The notes beneath the pieces are model-generated. The model saw only the letters and a program-made list of their open reading frames with translations, was not told the origin of the DNA and searched no databases. A DNA stretch of 21,248 bases from an uncultured Pseudomonadales bacterium (GTDB lineage: Bacteria; Pseudomonadota; Gammaproteobacteria; Pseudomonadales; IMCC2047): NCBI GenBank assembly GCA_947258895.1, contig CAMYKE010000046.1:1-21248 (forward strand), written 5' to 3'. Shown in pieces: positions 7,961 through 15,802 of the stretch (the first letter of the stretch is position 1; each line of letters begins with the position of its first letter). The translations under genes and the position numbers were made by a program.

Positions 7961-9650
7961 CGAGCAGGCCGACGCTGCCAAAAACACGGACCCGGTCGCC
8001 TGGCGAGTAGCTGACTTCGGCCTCCAGGCCGACCGCCTCACCGGCGGCAGCGTTGGCGAGAAAGTCATCAAACGAGAAATCCGCCGGATTAAATATCGAT
8101 TGTTTGGCCTGCACGTCTTTGCGATCCTGATAAAACAGCGCCAGCTGGACTTGCAGCCGCTCATCCAGCCAGTTGCCCTTCACCCCCAGCTCATAGTTCC
8201 ACAGGTACTCCGTATCGAAGGCGAATCGATCGCTGCTGATGGACGGGTTGGTCGCAGATGCGGAAATGATCTGGCCATTGACGCCGCCTGCCTTGTAGCC
8301 GCGGGAAACCGACGCATACAGCAGTGTTTCCGGCGTCGCCTGAAATTCCAGCACTGCCCGGCCACCCCACAACGATTCCCCGGTGTCCGAGCTCACCGCC
8401 AAACTATCCTGGTACTCCGCTTCACGGCGTTCAACACGCGCTCCCGTAACGAGGCCCCAGCGTGGCGCTAGAGCAGTGTCCAGCTGCCCGTAGAACGCGT
8501 AGTTTTCGGTGTCGAAGCGGCTACCGAAAGTCGCGCGCCGATCCAGGCTTTCCCGTTCCGAGCGTGCATACAGGCCCATCACCCAGTCGCTGCGACCGTC
8601 AAACAAACCGCCGCCTGGCGCGGACAATGCCCGCAGATCGAGGCTCGCGGTATCCCGCTCACGCCGATAATTATCCGCCGAGTTGTAGCCATCCGGGTGA
8701 AATCCAGCGAATGTCCAGTCCTCATCATAGCCATATTCGGTATCCGACTCGGCAAAACTCAGGACCGAGCTCAGCGCATAGGCGCGTGCTCCGCTCCATA
8801 CCGCCTTCACGGAACCGGCCACCGATTCCTGGCGATCCCGGCCGGGCTGATCGGACAGGGTGGTGCGGGTATTAGTGAGCGAAAACGCATCGTAGCCATT
8901 GTCCACGTCCGTATAGAAACCGAACAGGTCAAGCGCCAGGTCATCGCTGGCATCGATCTGCAACCGGCCGCGCAGCGCTACCTCGTCGATATTATTGGTA
9001 TCGTCGCGCTGCAGGTAGTCGTTTTGGATGTAGCCATCGCTGGTATGCGATTGGCCGCTGAGGCGGTAGCGCACCTTCTTGCCCAGCGGCCCACTGACCC
9101 GTGCATGCAGTACTCGCGTATCATACTCGGCAACATCTGCACCGACCTCCATGGTGAAGCTGCTGGCCGGGGCCTCGCTGCTCATATTGATCATGCCCGC
9201 CAGGCCATTGGCGCCGAACAAAGTACCCTGTGGACCGCGCAGGACCTCAACCTGGGCGATATCCAGGGTATTGGCGGCGAGACCCAGGCCAGTAAAATCG
9301 ATACCATCTATCACCAGCCCGACCGACGGGTTAACCGGATCAACGAACTGGCTACGCTCACCAATACCACGAATCTGGAAGAACCGCCCCCGCGATGCCC
9401 CACTGGCATAATTAACATTCGGGACCGTATTCAGCAGCTGATCGATATGCGTCGCACTACGGGCCGCGATGGTGCCGCTATCTACAACCGAGACGCTGTT
9501 GCCGAGGGTTAGCACATCGCGCCCGCGAAACTCTGCGTTAACGACAACCTCCTCCAGCTCCGCGCCCGCTGCAACAACACCGGTGGAGAAAATCAAACTG
9601 AGCATGCCCGTCTGAAATGCCGCTCTCGTGAAAAATTCATTGGAAAACAA
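7929..9650 (-). CDS. TonB-dependent receptor for thiamine or a precursor, N-terminal 573 residues (frame broken)
   Basis: The frame starts at TTG 9650 with AGGAG 8 nt upstream. It begins with a signal peptide (..FQTGMLSLIFSTGVVAAGA), then a TonB-box-like EEVVVNA and a plug domain (SVSVVDSGTIAARSATHIDQLL.., IRGIGERSQFV, VEVLRGPQGTLFGANGLAGMIN). Beta-barrel strands follow up to FGSVGLLDAR, where the frame runs out to RPGSGARA and a stop. The rest of the barrel continues in another frame (see 7598-7960). Normal receptors have about 10-20 residues between the GLLDAR-like strand and the AP-N-Y strand, so a short deletion that is not a multiple of three best explains the break. The receptor should take thiamine across the outer membrane, judging from the TPP riboswitch in its leader. 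It was probably functional in a close relative, or the break is a sequencing or assembly error. Confidence 0.85.
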   Translation of the reverse strand: MFSNEFFTRAAFQTGMLSLIFSTGVVAAGAELEEVVVNAEFRGRDVLTLGNSVSVVDSGTIAARSATHIDQLLNTVPNVNYASGASRGRFFQIRGIGERSQFVDPVNPSVGLVIDGIDFTGLGLAANTLDIAQVEVLRGPQGTLFGANGLAGMINMSSEAPASSFTMEVGADVAEYDTRVLHARVSGPLGKKVRYRLSGQSHTSDGYIQNDYLQRDDTNNIDEVALRGRLQIDASDDLALDLFGFYTDVDNGYDAFSLTNTRTTLSDQPGRDRQESVAGSVKAVWSGARAYALSSVLSFAESDTEYGYDEDWTFAGFHPDGYNSADNYRRERDTASLDLRALSAPGGGLFDGRSDWVMGLYARSERESLDRRATFGSRFDTENYAFYGQLDTALAPRWGLVTGARVERREAEYQDSLAVSSDTGESLWGGRAVLEFQATPETLLYASVSRGYKAGGVNGQIISASATNPSISSDRFAFDTEYLWNYELGVKGNWLDERLQVQLALFYQDRKDVQAKQSIFNPADFSFDDFLANAAAGEAVGLEAEVSYSPGDRVRVFGSVGLLDARPGSGARA

Positions 9651-9721
9651 GGTGTTCGCTCCTGCAAATGGATCTAATCGGGGACCCGGTTTGCACAGCG
9701 TGGATTGGAGTTCGTGAAGAG

Positions 9722-9825
9722 TCCCTATCCCTACGCCGGCATTATCCGGATCAGGTACTAAGGGTTTGTTGTGTCAAGCGGCTTGCTCGAACACACCATC
9801 TCAGGCGTACGCCACCCCTCGGGTA
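9722..9825 (-). promoter_or_regulatory. TPP riboswitch (THI element)
   Basis: Read on the minus strand, the leader contains GAGGGGTGGCG, CCTGAGA (at about 9804-9799), then AACCCTTAGTACC and CTGATCCGGATAATGCC (9755-9739), ending GGCGTAGGGA. These are the conserved parts of the TPP aptamer in the correct order: GGGGTG, CTGAGA, ACCCTT, CCTGAT..GGATAATGCC..CGTAGGGA. It lies about 70 nt upstream of the receptor's TTG start. TPP binding usually shuts down expression. Just downstream, GGGAC (9725-9721) can pair with GTCCC (9685-9681), and the AGGAG ribosome site follows. The expression platform could therefore act on translation, though I cannot fold it here. Confidence 0.95.
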
Positions 9826-9834
9826 AAACCGGTT

Positions 9835-9880
9835 GACTGGGCACCCGGCAGCAAGATCATACCACGCACGCACTGCGCTT
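9835..9880 (-). promoter_or_regulatory. Probable sigma70 promoter with extended -10 for the thiamine operon
   Basis: On the minus strand TGGTATGAT (extended -10, hexamer TATGAT at 9861-9856) lies just before the riboswitch. A weak -35-like TTTCAA sits 17 nt further upstream. Transcription would start near 9849 and put the whole aptamer in the leader. This rests on the match to consensus and its position only. Confidence 0.5.
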
Positions 9881-9888
9881 GAAACCAA

Positions 9889-10605
9889 TCAGACACCTGA
9901 TCGCGCTTCGTTATACCAATAGACCGTCGCGCCTGCCACAGCCGCGGGCATAACGACAAAGTTCACGATGGGAACGAGCGCAGCCGCGAGGATCGTCAGA
10001 CCAAATCCCAGCGCTGCAATACGGTTGTTTTGCAGACTGTCGCGTAGCTCGACAAAGCTGCGACCGTTGTTATCCATCGGGTAATCGATATACTGCAAGG
10101 CCATCATCCAGCCGGTAAACAGCAACCACAGCAACGGCGCGAAGGGCGAAATAAAGGGCACGAAACTCAGCAGGAACAGGCCCAGGACCCGTGGCAGGTA
10201 ATAACCAAACTTCCGCAATTCCCTGGCGACCCCGTGCACCACTTCCCCGGCCAGCGAGCGGCCTGAATCCGGCACCGGTTCGCCGCTCAAATGCGACTCT
10301 ACCGCCGCCGCCAGAAAACCATTGAAAGGTGCCGCGATCAGGTTCGCGACAATGCTAAAACCAAATACCAGGGCAAACATTACAGTGAGTGCGAACACCA
10401 CCCAAATCAGGCCACCGAGAAAATCGAGCCAATCGGGCAGCCACGCGGTAACGCTCGCGACCCATTCGTTTAGCTGCTGCGCGCTCCACCAGATCAGCAA
10501 CGCAAATACCGTCACATTGACCAACAGCGGGACCAGGACATAGATCCTGATACCGGGCCTTGCAAGTAGCCCGAGACCAGTAAGAAAGCATCGAATTCCG
10601 ACCAA
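9889..10605 (-). CDS. cysZ: CysZ-like sulfate transporter (EI24 family)
   Basis: The 238-residue inner-membrane protein matches CysZ. It has an N-terminal GIRCFLTGLGLLARPGIR stretch, then a long helical pair. FSIVANLIAAPFNGFLAAAVE (residues about 82-102) matches the conserved A-P-F-x-x-x-L-A segment, and YLPRVLGLFLLSFVP is at about 136-150. The family admits sulfate for cysteine synthesis. The start is TTG 10605, chosen because AAGGAGG lies 5 nt upstream and no ATG in frame is placed as well. It lies upstream of the thiamine operon on the same strand, but the promoter and riboswitch separate them. I see no cys genes next to it, so the role rests on family resemblance. Confidence 0.85.
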   Translation of the reverse strand: MVGIRCFLTGLGLLARPGIRIYVLVPLLVNVTVFALLIWWSAQQLNEWVASVTAWLPDWLDFLGGLIWVVFALTVMFALVFGFSIVANLIAAPFNGFLAAAVESHLSGEPVPDSGRSLAGEVVHGVARELRKFGYYLPRVLGLFLLSFVPFISPFAPLLWLLFTGWMMALQYIDYPMDNNGRSFVELRDSLQNNRIAALGFGLTILAAALVPIVNFVVMPAAVAGATVYWYNEARSGV

Positions 10606-11093
10606 CAGGACCTCCTTAGGGTGTAGTAGTGGAAGTTCGGCTCTGCACTATGATACGTGAAGGCGTCAGGAAGAACCTCAGGATGTAGTCGTCACGTGTG
10701 GCAACCGTATGAAATTCCAGCCAGCAAACTTCCGTCGCCACTAGAGCTTGTGGTCGGCAGCAGCGCCTGCCTTCCCGAGAAATAGTCTGCCAGGTGAGAA
10801 CTCACGCGGAATTGCCGGCCCACTTGTCGTCAACCAAAACTCCTGCCCCTATGCCCTGAAGTCGCGATCGGCCCTGGATTTCCTCGAGATGCCCTCCAGT
10901 CCATCGAGGAATGCGGCTTGATCGAGGCGGTAGCGGTGGATGAACTATACGGAGGAAAAGGCCGACCGGACCCGCGGGGAAGCCATCAATGTGGCTCGCG
11001 CCGGCGAATTCTTCACCCCGTGCAGCGCAATTATCGACCTCCTCAGCCCTCGGGAATCGAAGATTCTGGCACAGGAGACAGGAGGTAGCGCCC
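10606..11093. other. Gene-poor gap between cysZ and glnK copy 2
   Basis: Apart from the short open frame at 10940-11101 I find no supported gene in this stretch. Open frames on the minus strand have odd composition and no recognisable motif. Short protein-like pieces in two plus-strand frames (for example ALQSIEECGLIEAVAVDEL near 10890-10945, then the 53-residue frame) could be remnants of a decayed gene. Confidence 0.3.
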
Positions 11094-11101
11094 CCAAATA
11101 A
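10940..11101 (+). CDS. Possible small protein of 53 residues, unknown function
   Basis: An open frame begins ATGAACTATACGGAGGAAAAG and ends at TAA 11099-11101. The product is MNYTEEKADRTRGEAINVAR.. with ..FFTPCSAIIDLLSPRESKIL in the middle. Its composition is protein-like (mixed charged and hydrophobic residues) but I recognise no family. The ribosome site is weak (GGTGG just before the ATG). It ends at the hairpin used as the glnK copy 2 terminator, which it would read from the other strand. It could be a real small gene, the tail of a decayed gene, or chance. Confidence 0.2.
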   Translation: MNYTEEKADRTRGEAINVARAGEFFTPCSAIIDLLSPRESKILAQETGGSAPK

Positions 11102-11123
11102 AACAGGGGCGCGAGGCCCCTGT
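11094..11123 (-). terminator. Intrinsic terminator after glnK copy 2
   Basis: On the minus strand ACAGGGGC and GCCCCTGT form a perfect 8-bp stem with a 5-nt loop, followed directly by TTTTATTT. It begins 22 nt past the glnK stop. Confidence 0.85.
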
Positions 11124-11144
11124 AGTCTGGATGTTGCCGAACCG

Positions 11145-11540
<396 letters not shown>

Positions 11541-11608
11541 TTATTCAGCTTGGTTTCCCGCATTGGGCCTGAGCACAATGTGCGGGTAATCTACTACAAA
11601 TTGAAGAA

Positions 11609-11635
11609 ATAAAAAAGGGCGCCACGGAGGCGCCC
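11609..11635 (-). terminator. Strong intrinsic terminator after amtB
   Basis: On the minus strand GGGCGCC-TCCGT-GGCGCCC forms a perfect 7-bp GC stem followed by TTTTTTAT. It is 23 nt past the amtB stop and separates glnK1-amtB from glnK copy 2. Confidence 0.92.
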
Positions 11636-11658
11636 TCTCGAGAGAAATTGCCGCAGAT

Positions 11659-12939
11659 TTAGCTTGCGCTGGAGGTCGAACCACCCGAGGTGAACTCCGG
11701 GTACGCTTCCATGCCGCACTCTGACAAATCCACACCTTCGTACTCTTCTTCTTCGCTCACGCGGATACCCATGACCATTTTGATGACGGTCCAGGTTATG
11801 AAGCTGGCTACGAATACCCAGACGAAGATCGTCAGTGCGCCAATCAACTGGCCCATAAAGGTCGCATCAGCGTCGGAGATCAGTACCGCGAAGATACCCC
11901 ACAGGCCGACCACACCGTGCACGGAGATGGCACCGACAGGATCGTCAATCTTCAATTTATCCAGCGCCACGATGCTGAATACCACGATCGCGCCACCGAC
12001 TGCGCCGATAAGAGTCGCACTCAGCGCCGAGGGATCTGCAGGCTCAGCGGTAATCGCTACCAGGCCTGCCAACGCACCATTGAGCGCCATGGTCAAATCG
12101 GCTTTTCCGAACATGATACGCGCCACGATCAGTGCCGCTATCAGTCCACCGGAGGCCGCTGCATTCGTGTTCATAAATACGTTTGCGACCTCGTTGGCGA
12201 CTTCAATACCGCCCAGCTTCAGGGTAGAACCGCCGTTGAATCCGAACCAGCCCATCCACAAGATGAACGTACCCAGGGTTGCCAGGGGCAGGTTTGCGCC
12301 TGGAATCGCGAGCACCTGACCGTTGGCGCCATATTTGCCCTTGCGAGCGCCAAGCAGGAGAACGCCTGCGAGTGCAGCTGCCGCACCGGCCATGTGCACA
12401 ATACCCGATCCGGCGTAGTCGCTGTAGCTCAGCTCATACATCCCGAATACTTCCTTGCCACCCCAGGTCCAGCCGCCTTCGAGCGGATAGATCAAACCGG
12501 TCATGACAACGGCAAACACCAGGAACGCCCAGAGTTTCATGCGCTCCGCCACGGCACCTGAGACAATTGACATCGCGGTCGCCACGAACACCACCTGGAA
12601 GAAAAAGTCAGAGGCGCCGGAATACTCGCCCATATCCCCGAAACCGGCTTCCGCGGAGGCCGCCAGCACGGCGGCAGCGTCGATGCTCGAAACCGTGTCA
12701 ACGCCCGACAGGAACAAGCCGCCGTCGTACATAAAGTTGTAGCCGCAAATCATGTACATGGTACATGCCACCGCAAACAACGCGACGTTCTTGGTCAGGA
12801 TTTCAGTTGTATTTTTCGCGCGGACCAGACCCGCTTCCAGCATGGCGAAGCCGGCCGCCATCCACATTACCAGGGCACCACATATCAGGAAATAAAAGGT
12901 GTCCATTGCGTATTGAAGTTCAAAAATATTGTTTTCCAC
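11659..12939 (-). CDS. amtB: Ammonium transporter AmtB
   Basis: The 426-residue Amt/Rh protein has about eleven membrane helices. The twin pore histidines lie in GSGIVHMAGA (His182) and AISVHGVVGLWG (His341). Conserved pieces include AGFAMLEAGLVRAKN, FILWMGWFGFNGGS, NTNAAASGG and the cytoplasmic C-terminal segment VIGI-like MGIRVSEEEEYEGVDLSECGMEAY, which takes part in the P-II response. I chose GTG 12939: GGAGG lies 5 nt before it and the product begins VENNIFELQYAMDT. The longer frame from 12966 would include the ribosome site itself. No signal peptide is visible, unlike E. coli AmtB. It is probably co-transcribed with glnK copy 1 (47-nt gap). Confidence 0.95.
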   Translation of the reverse strand: MENNIFELQYAMDTFYFLICGALVMWMAAGFAMLEAGLVRAKNTTEILTKNVALFAVACTMYMICGYNFMYDGGLFLSGVDTVSSIDAAAVLAASAEAGFGDMGEYSGASDFFFQVVFVATAMSIVSGAVAERMKLWAFLVFAVVMTGLIYPLEGGWTWGGKEVFGMYELSYSDYAGSGIVHMAGAAAALAGVLLLGARKGKYGANGQVLAIPGANLPLATLGTFILWMGWFGFNGGSTLKLGGIEVANEVANVFMNTNAAASGGLIAALIVARIMFGKADLTMALNGALAGLVAITAEPADPSALSATLIGAVGGAIVVFSIVALDKLKIDDPVGAISVHGVVGLWGIFAVLISDADATFMGQLIGALTIFVWVFVASFITWTVIKMVMGIRVSEEEEYEGVDLSECGMEAYPEFTSGGSTSSAS

Positions 12940-12986
12940 AAAAACCTCCTCTAAGCCTAGGCTCAAAAGTTAAAATAAAAGCTGGC

Positions 12987-13328
<342 letters not shown>

Positions 13329-13353
13329 TTACCCCTGGGTTTCAAATTACACT

Positions 13354-13367
13354 CACCAACATTGGTG
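13354..13367 (-). promoter_or_regulatory. NtrC-like palindrome in the glnK leader
   Basis: CACCAACATTGGTG is a perfect inverted repeat. It matches the core of the NtrC consensus (TGCACCA-N4-TGGTGCA) except for the outermost bases. It is about 30 nt before the glnK start, downstream of the predicted sigma54 start site, so it could be an enhancer in an unusual place, a repressor site, or a small RNA hairpin. Confidence 0.45.
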
Positions 13368-13429
13368 TAGGTTCATACCAGCCTGACCACGAGAGTCAGA
13401 ATTCAAATAGAGCTAGCAGGGCCTACATA

Positions 13430-13444
13430 GCAGCAATCGTGCCA
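13430..13444 (-). promoter_or_regulatory. Sigma54 promoter of glnK-amtB
   Basis: On the minus strand TGGCACGATTGCTGC has the -24 TGGCACG in full and the -12 GC at the correct spacing (consensus TGGCACG-N4-TTGC; here CTGC). Transcription would start near 13418, giving a leader of about 93 nt before the glnK ATG. Confidence 0.75.
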
Positions 13445-13508
13445 ATTTAGATTTACCCATTAAAAACAGAAGATTAGTGCCTCATAACGAGCACGCGAGT
13501 ATATTGTG

Positions 13509-13526
13509 CGCACCATAATGAGGCCT
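13509..13526 (-). promoter_or_regulatory. Possible upstream NtrC box of glnK
   Basis: CGCACCA-TAAT-GAGGCCT has one strong NtrC half-site (GCACCA) and a poor second half. It lies about 91-108 nt upstream of the predicted start of transcription, the usual distance for an NtrC enhancer, and next to the palindrome GTGCGCAC (13506-13513). Confidence 0.35.
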
Positions 13527-13876
13527 TTTGCGAGCCAATGACCTAATGTAGTGCATAAATTGTTTTCGAGCATCGTTTCATGCATCGGCATCGCAACGCA
13601 GCGACTGCTGGCTTGATTTGCGCCCGGTAGCGATCTGCAGAAGGTTGAGCCATTGCAGCACCAAGCAGGATGATGGAGAAAACGGCGTCCTTGATTCATT
13701 GGCAGCGCGTAACGCGAGCGACTACGGAAGAGCAAACTTACAGACTGATGCTCATTGTCGTCGCATACACCTCGCGGCTGAAATTTTCGCGCCCGCATGC
13801 GCGCCGCAAGGCTCGAGAAAGCCGGTGACGCATGCTATGATCCCGGGACTGAAATGCATACGGTGTGTGACAGCAA
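13527..13876. other. Intergenic region between glnK and ubiK
   Basis: About 350 nt with no supported gene. It must contain the promoter of ubiK (+). I see no clear -35/-10 pair, terminator or repeat in it. The frames open on the minus strand have no recognisable motif. Confidence 0.3.
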
Positions 13877-14143
13877 ATGGTTAAGCCTGAAGATATAGCG
13901 GCGCTGGGCCAACAACTCCTCGGCGCAATCCCGCAGAGTGTGCTTGACACGCATCGTGATATCGAGAAAAACCTCCATGCCTTGTTGCAAAGCGCCTTTA
14001 CCGGCCTGGAACTGGTGAGCCGGGAGGAATTTGATGCGCAAGCGGCCGTGTTGCAACGCACGCGTAAAAAACTGGACGAACTTGAAAGCCAGCTTCTGGC
14101 ATTGGAAAAGGATCTCGTAACCCACCGCCAAGAGGCCGAATAG
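13877..14143 (+). CDS. ubiK: UbiK, ubiquinone biosynthesis accessory factor (BMFP/YqiC family)
   Basis: This 88-residue protein matches the BMFP family. The N-terminal part (DIAALGQQLLGAIPQSVLDTHRDIEKNLHALLQSAF) is amphipathic. The C-terminal coiled coil VSREEFDAQAAVLQRTRKKLDELESQLLALE has the family's V-x-R-E-E-F-D-x-Q-x-x-V-L signature. E. coli UbiK (YqiC) forms trimers, binds lipids and supports aerobic ubiquinone synthesis together with UbiJ. It lies 28 nt before comM on the same strand and near glnK-amtB. I recall the same neighbourhood from Pseudomonas, which supports the assignment. The upstream CAGCAA is a poor ribosome site; no better start exists. Confidence 0.88.
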   Translation: MVKPEDIAALGQQLLGAIPQSVLDTHRDIEKNLHALLQSAFTGLELVSREEFDAQAAVLQRTRKKLDELESQLLALEKDLVTHRQEAE

Positions 14144-14171
14144 AAATAGCAAACTCTCCAGGGACGGAGCC

Positions 14172-15581
14172 ATGAATCTAGCAATTGTATATACTCGCGC
14201 CGTTCACGGCGTTGAGGCACCGCTCGTCAGTGTCGAAACCCACCTTTCCAATGGCCTGCCAAGCCTGGCTATCGTCGGCTTGCCCGAGGCTGCTGTAAAG
14301 GAAAGCAAGGACCGGGTGCGCAGCGCCATCATCAACTCCGGATTCGAATTCCCGTTGCGCCGGATAACCATCAACCTGGCGCCGGCCGACCTGCCCAAGA
14401 CAGGCGGGCGATTTGATTTACCCATCGCGATTTCCATCCTCGCCGCGTCCGGGCAAGTACCCGCCAACGCGCTGCAGAGTACCGAGTTCATCGGCGAACT
14501 GGCCTTGACCGGTTCCCTGCGCCCGGTGGTCGGTGCGCTACCGGCAGCACTGCAAGCCACTAGCGCTGATCGCAACCTGGTGCTACCCCACGACAATGCC
14601 CCGCAGGCGGCGCTTTCCAGCAACGCCCGCATCCTGGCCGCAACGTCGCTGCTGGAAGTCACCACACACCTCAACGGCCAACAGCAACTCGAGCTATTCA
14701 GGGACGCTGTTCGCGCGGCACCGGCGGTGCATACCCGAGACCTTGCGGATGTAAAGGGCCAGCTCGCGGCAAAAAGAGCGCTCGAGATTGCCGCAGGGGG
14801 CGGCCATAATCTGCTGTTATTCGGCCCGCCAGGCACGGGCAAATCGATGCTGAGGCGACCCCCGTTTCGGGCTCCCCATCACAGCGCATCGTCAGTAGCG
14901 CTGGTTGGTGGCGGCAGTCATCCCAAACCGGGGGAGATCTCGCGCGCCCATCACGGTGTATTGTTTCTCGACGAACTACCGGAATTCGAGAGAAGGGTCC
15001 TGGAAGTGCTTCGCGAACCGCTGGAAGCGGGGGAAATCGTCATTGCGCGCGCCAGCCGGAGCACCCGGTTTCCGGCACGCCTGCAACTGGTTGCCGCGAT
15101 GAATCCCTGCCCGTGCGGCTACCTGGGCGACAGCAAGCGCCAGTGTCGCTGCACATCGGATCAGGTGCAGCGCTATCGCAGCCGAATATCCGGACCGCTA
15201 CTCGATCGCATTGATTTGCACGTAGAGGTGCTGACCCTGGCCAACGAATTATTTGCGACGGAGAACAACAGCCACTGGCAGAGCGCTGTAGTGCAAGCCA
15301 GGGTGCGTGCGGCTCGCAGCCGGCAGCGCTCGCGCCAGGGCAAGATCAACGCCATGCTCACGCCACCGGAAATAGACGCACATTGTGCGCTCGCCGCTGC
15401 CGACAACGAATTGCTACGCTCAGCCATCGAAAAGTTGGGATTATCGGCTCGCGCCTACCACCGTATCCTCAAGGTGGCACGAACTATTGCAGACTTCGAT
15501 GCCGCAGCGAACATTCAGTCACCACACCTGCTGGAGGCATTGAACTATCGTAAGCTGGACCGCCCCTGTGGCCAGGGCTAG
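14172..15581 (+). CDS. comM: ComM/YifB-family Mg-chelatase-like AAA+ ATPase with an internal in-frame deletion
   Basis: ComM is a hexameric helicase that helps branch migration during natural transformation. The N-terminal ChlI domain (SVETHLSNGLPSLAIVGLPE, RRITINLAPADLPK) is intact. Walker A GPPGTGKS is at 218-225 and Walker B GVLFLDELPEFER at 262-274; sensor and C-terminal parts (AAMNPCPCGYLG, GPLLDRIDLHVEV, LGLSARAYHRILKVARTIAD) follow. The protein has 469 residues against about 500-507 for the family. Walker A is followed directly by RRPPFRAPHH (GKSML then RRPPFR). The usual stretch between them of about 35 residues (A-S-R-L-x-x-I-L-P-x-L..E..E..AIxS) is missing. The junction is near 14853. 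GGGACGGAGCC before the ATG is the likely ribosome site. The deletion removes structure next to the ATP site, so activity is doubtful. Confidence 0.88.
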   Translation: MNLAIVYTRAVHGVEAPLVSVETHLSNGLPSLAIVGLPEAAVKESKDRVRSAIINSGFEFPLRRITINLAPADLPKTGGRFDLPIAISILAASGQVPANALQSTEFIGELALTGSLRPVVGALPAALQATSADRNLVLPHDNAPQAALSSNARILAATSLLEVTTHLNGQQQLELFRDAVRAAPAVHTRDLADVKGQLAAKRALEIAAGGGHNLLLFGPPGTGKSMLRRPPFRAPHHSASSVALVGGGSHPKPGEISRAHHGVLFLDELPEFERRVLEVLREPLEAGEIVIARASRSTRFPARLQLVAAMNPCPCGYLGDSKRQCRCTSDQVQRYRSRISGPLLDRIDLHVEVLTLANELFATENNSHWQSAVVQARVRAARSRQRSRQGKINAMLTPPEIDAHCALAAADNELLRSAIEKLGLSARAYHRILKVARTIADFDAAANIQSPHLLEALNYRKLDRPCGQG

Positions 15582-15725
15582 CCGCCATAATGATTTGAAA
15601 CCACCCTTTCCTGAAAACGCAGCGCGCGCCGGCCGCCCGGACTACTACTGGCCGCTTCACACCCGAGCGCTCATGCGTTACGTGGATGGGCAGCAGGAAC
15701 AACCCCACCCCTTGTGCGGCGAACC

Positions 15726-15757
15726 GAAAAAGCCGGCGACCTTTGCGGTCGTCGGCT
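15726..15757 (-). terminator. Intrinsic terminator after the TorF-family gene
   Basis: On the minus strand AGCCGACGACC and GGTCGCCGGCT form an 11-bp stem with one mismatch and a short loop (GCAAA), followed by TTTTTCGG. It is about 46 nt past the stop of the porin gene. Confidence 0.8.
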
Positions 15758-15802
15758 ATTACAACTCGGTTCCAACCCGGTTTACGGGGATGGGTGGGCC
15801 GC

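Noticed and set aside
8697..9512. Plus-strand open frame of 271 codons
   Set aside because: It is antisense to the TonB receptor plug and barrel, where the minus-strand protein is clearly real.
9722..9825. Cobalamin or FMN riboswitch as alternative for the receptor leader
   Set aside because: The motif order CTGAGA, ACCCTT, CTGATCCGGATAATGCC and GTAGGGA is specific for TPP.
11690..12561. Plus-strand open frames across amtB
   Set aside because: They are antisense shadows of a well-conserved ammonium transporter and show no motif.
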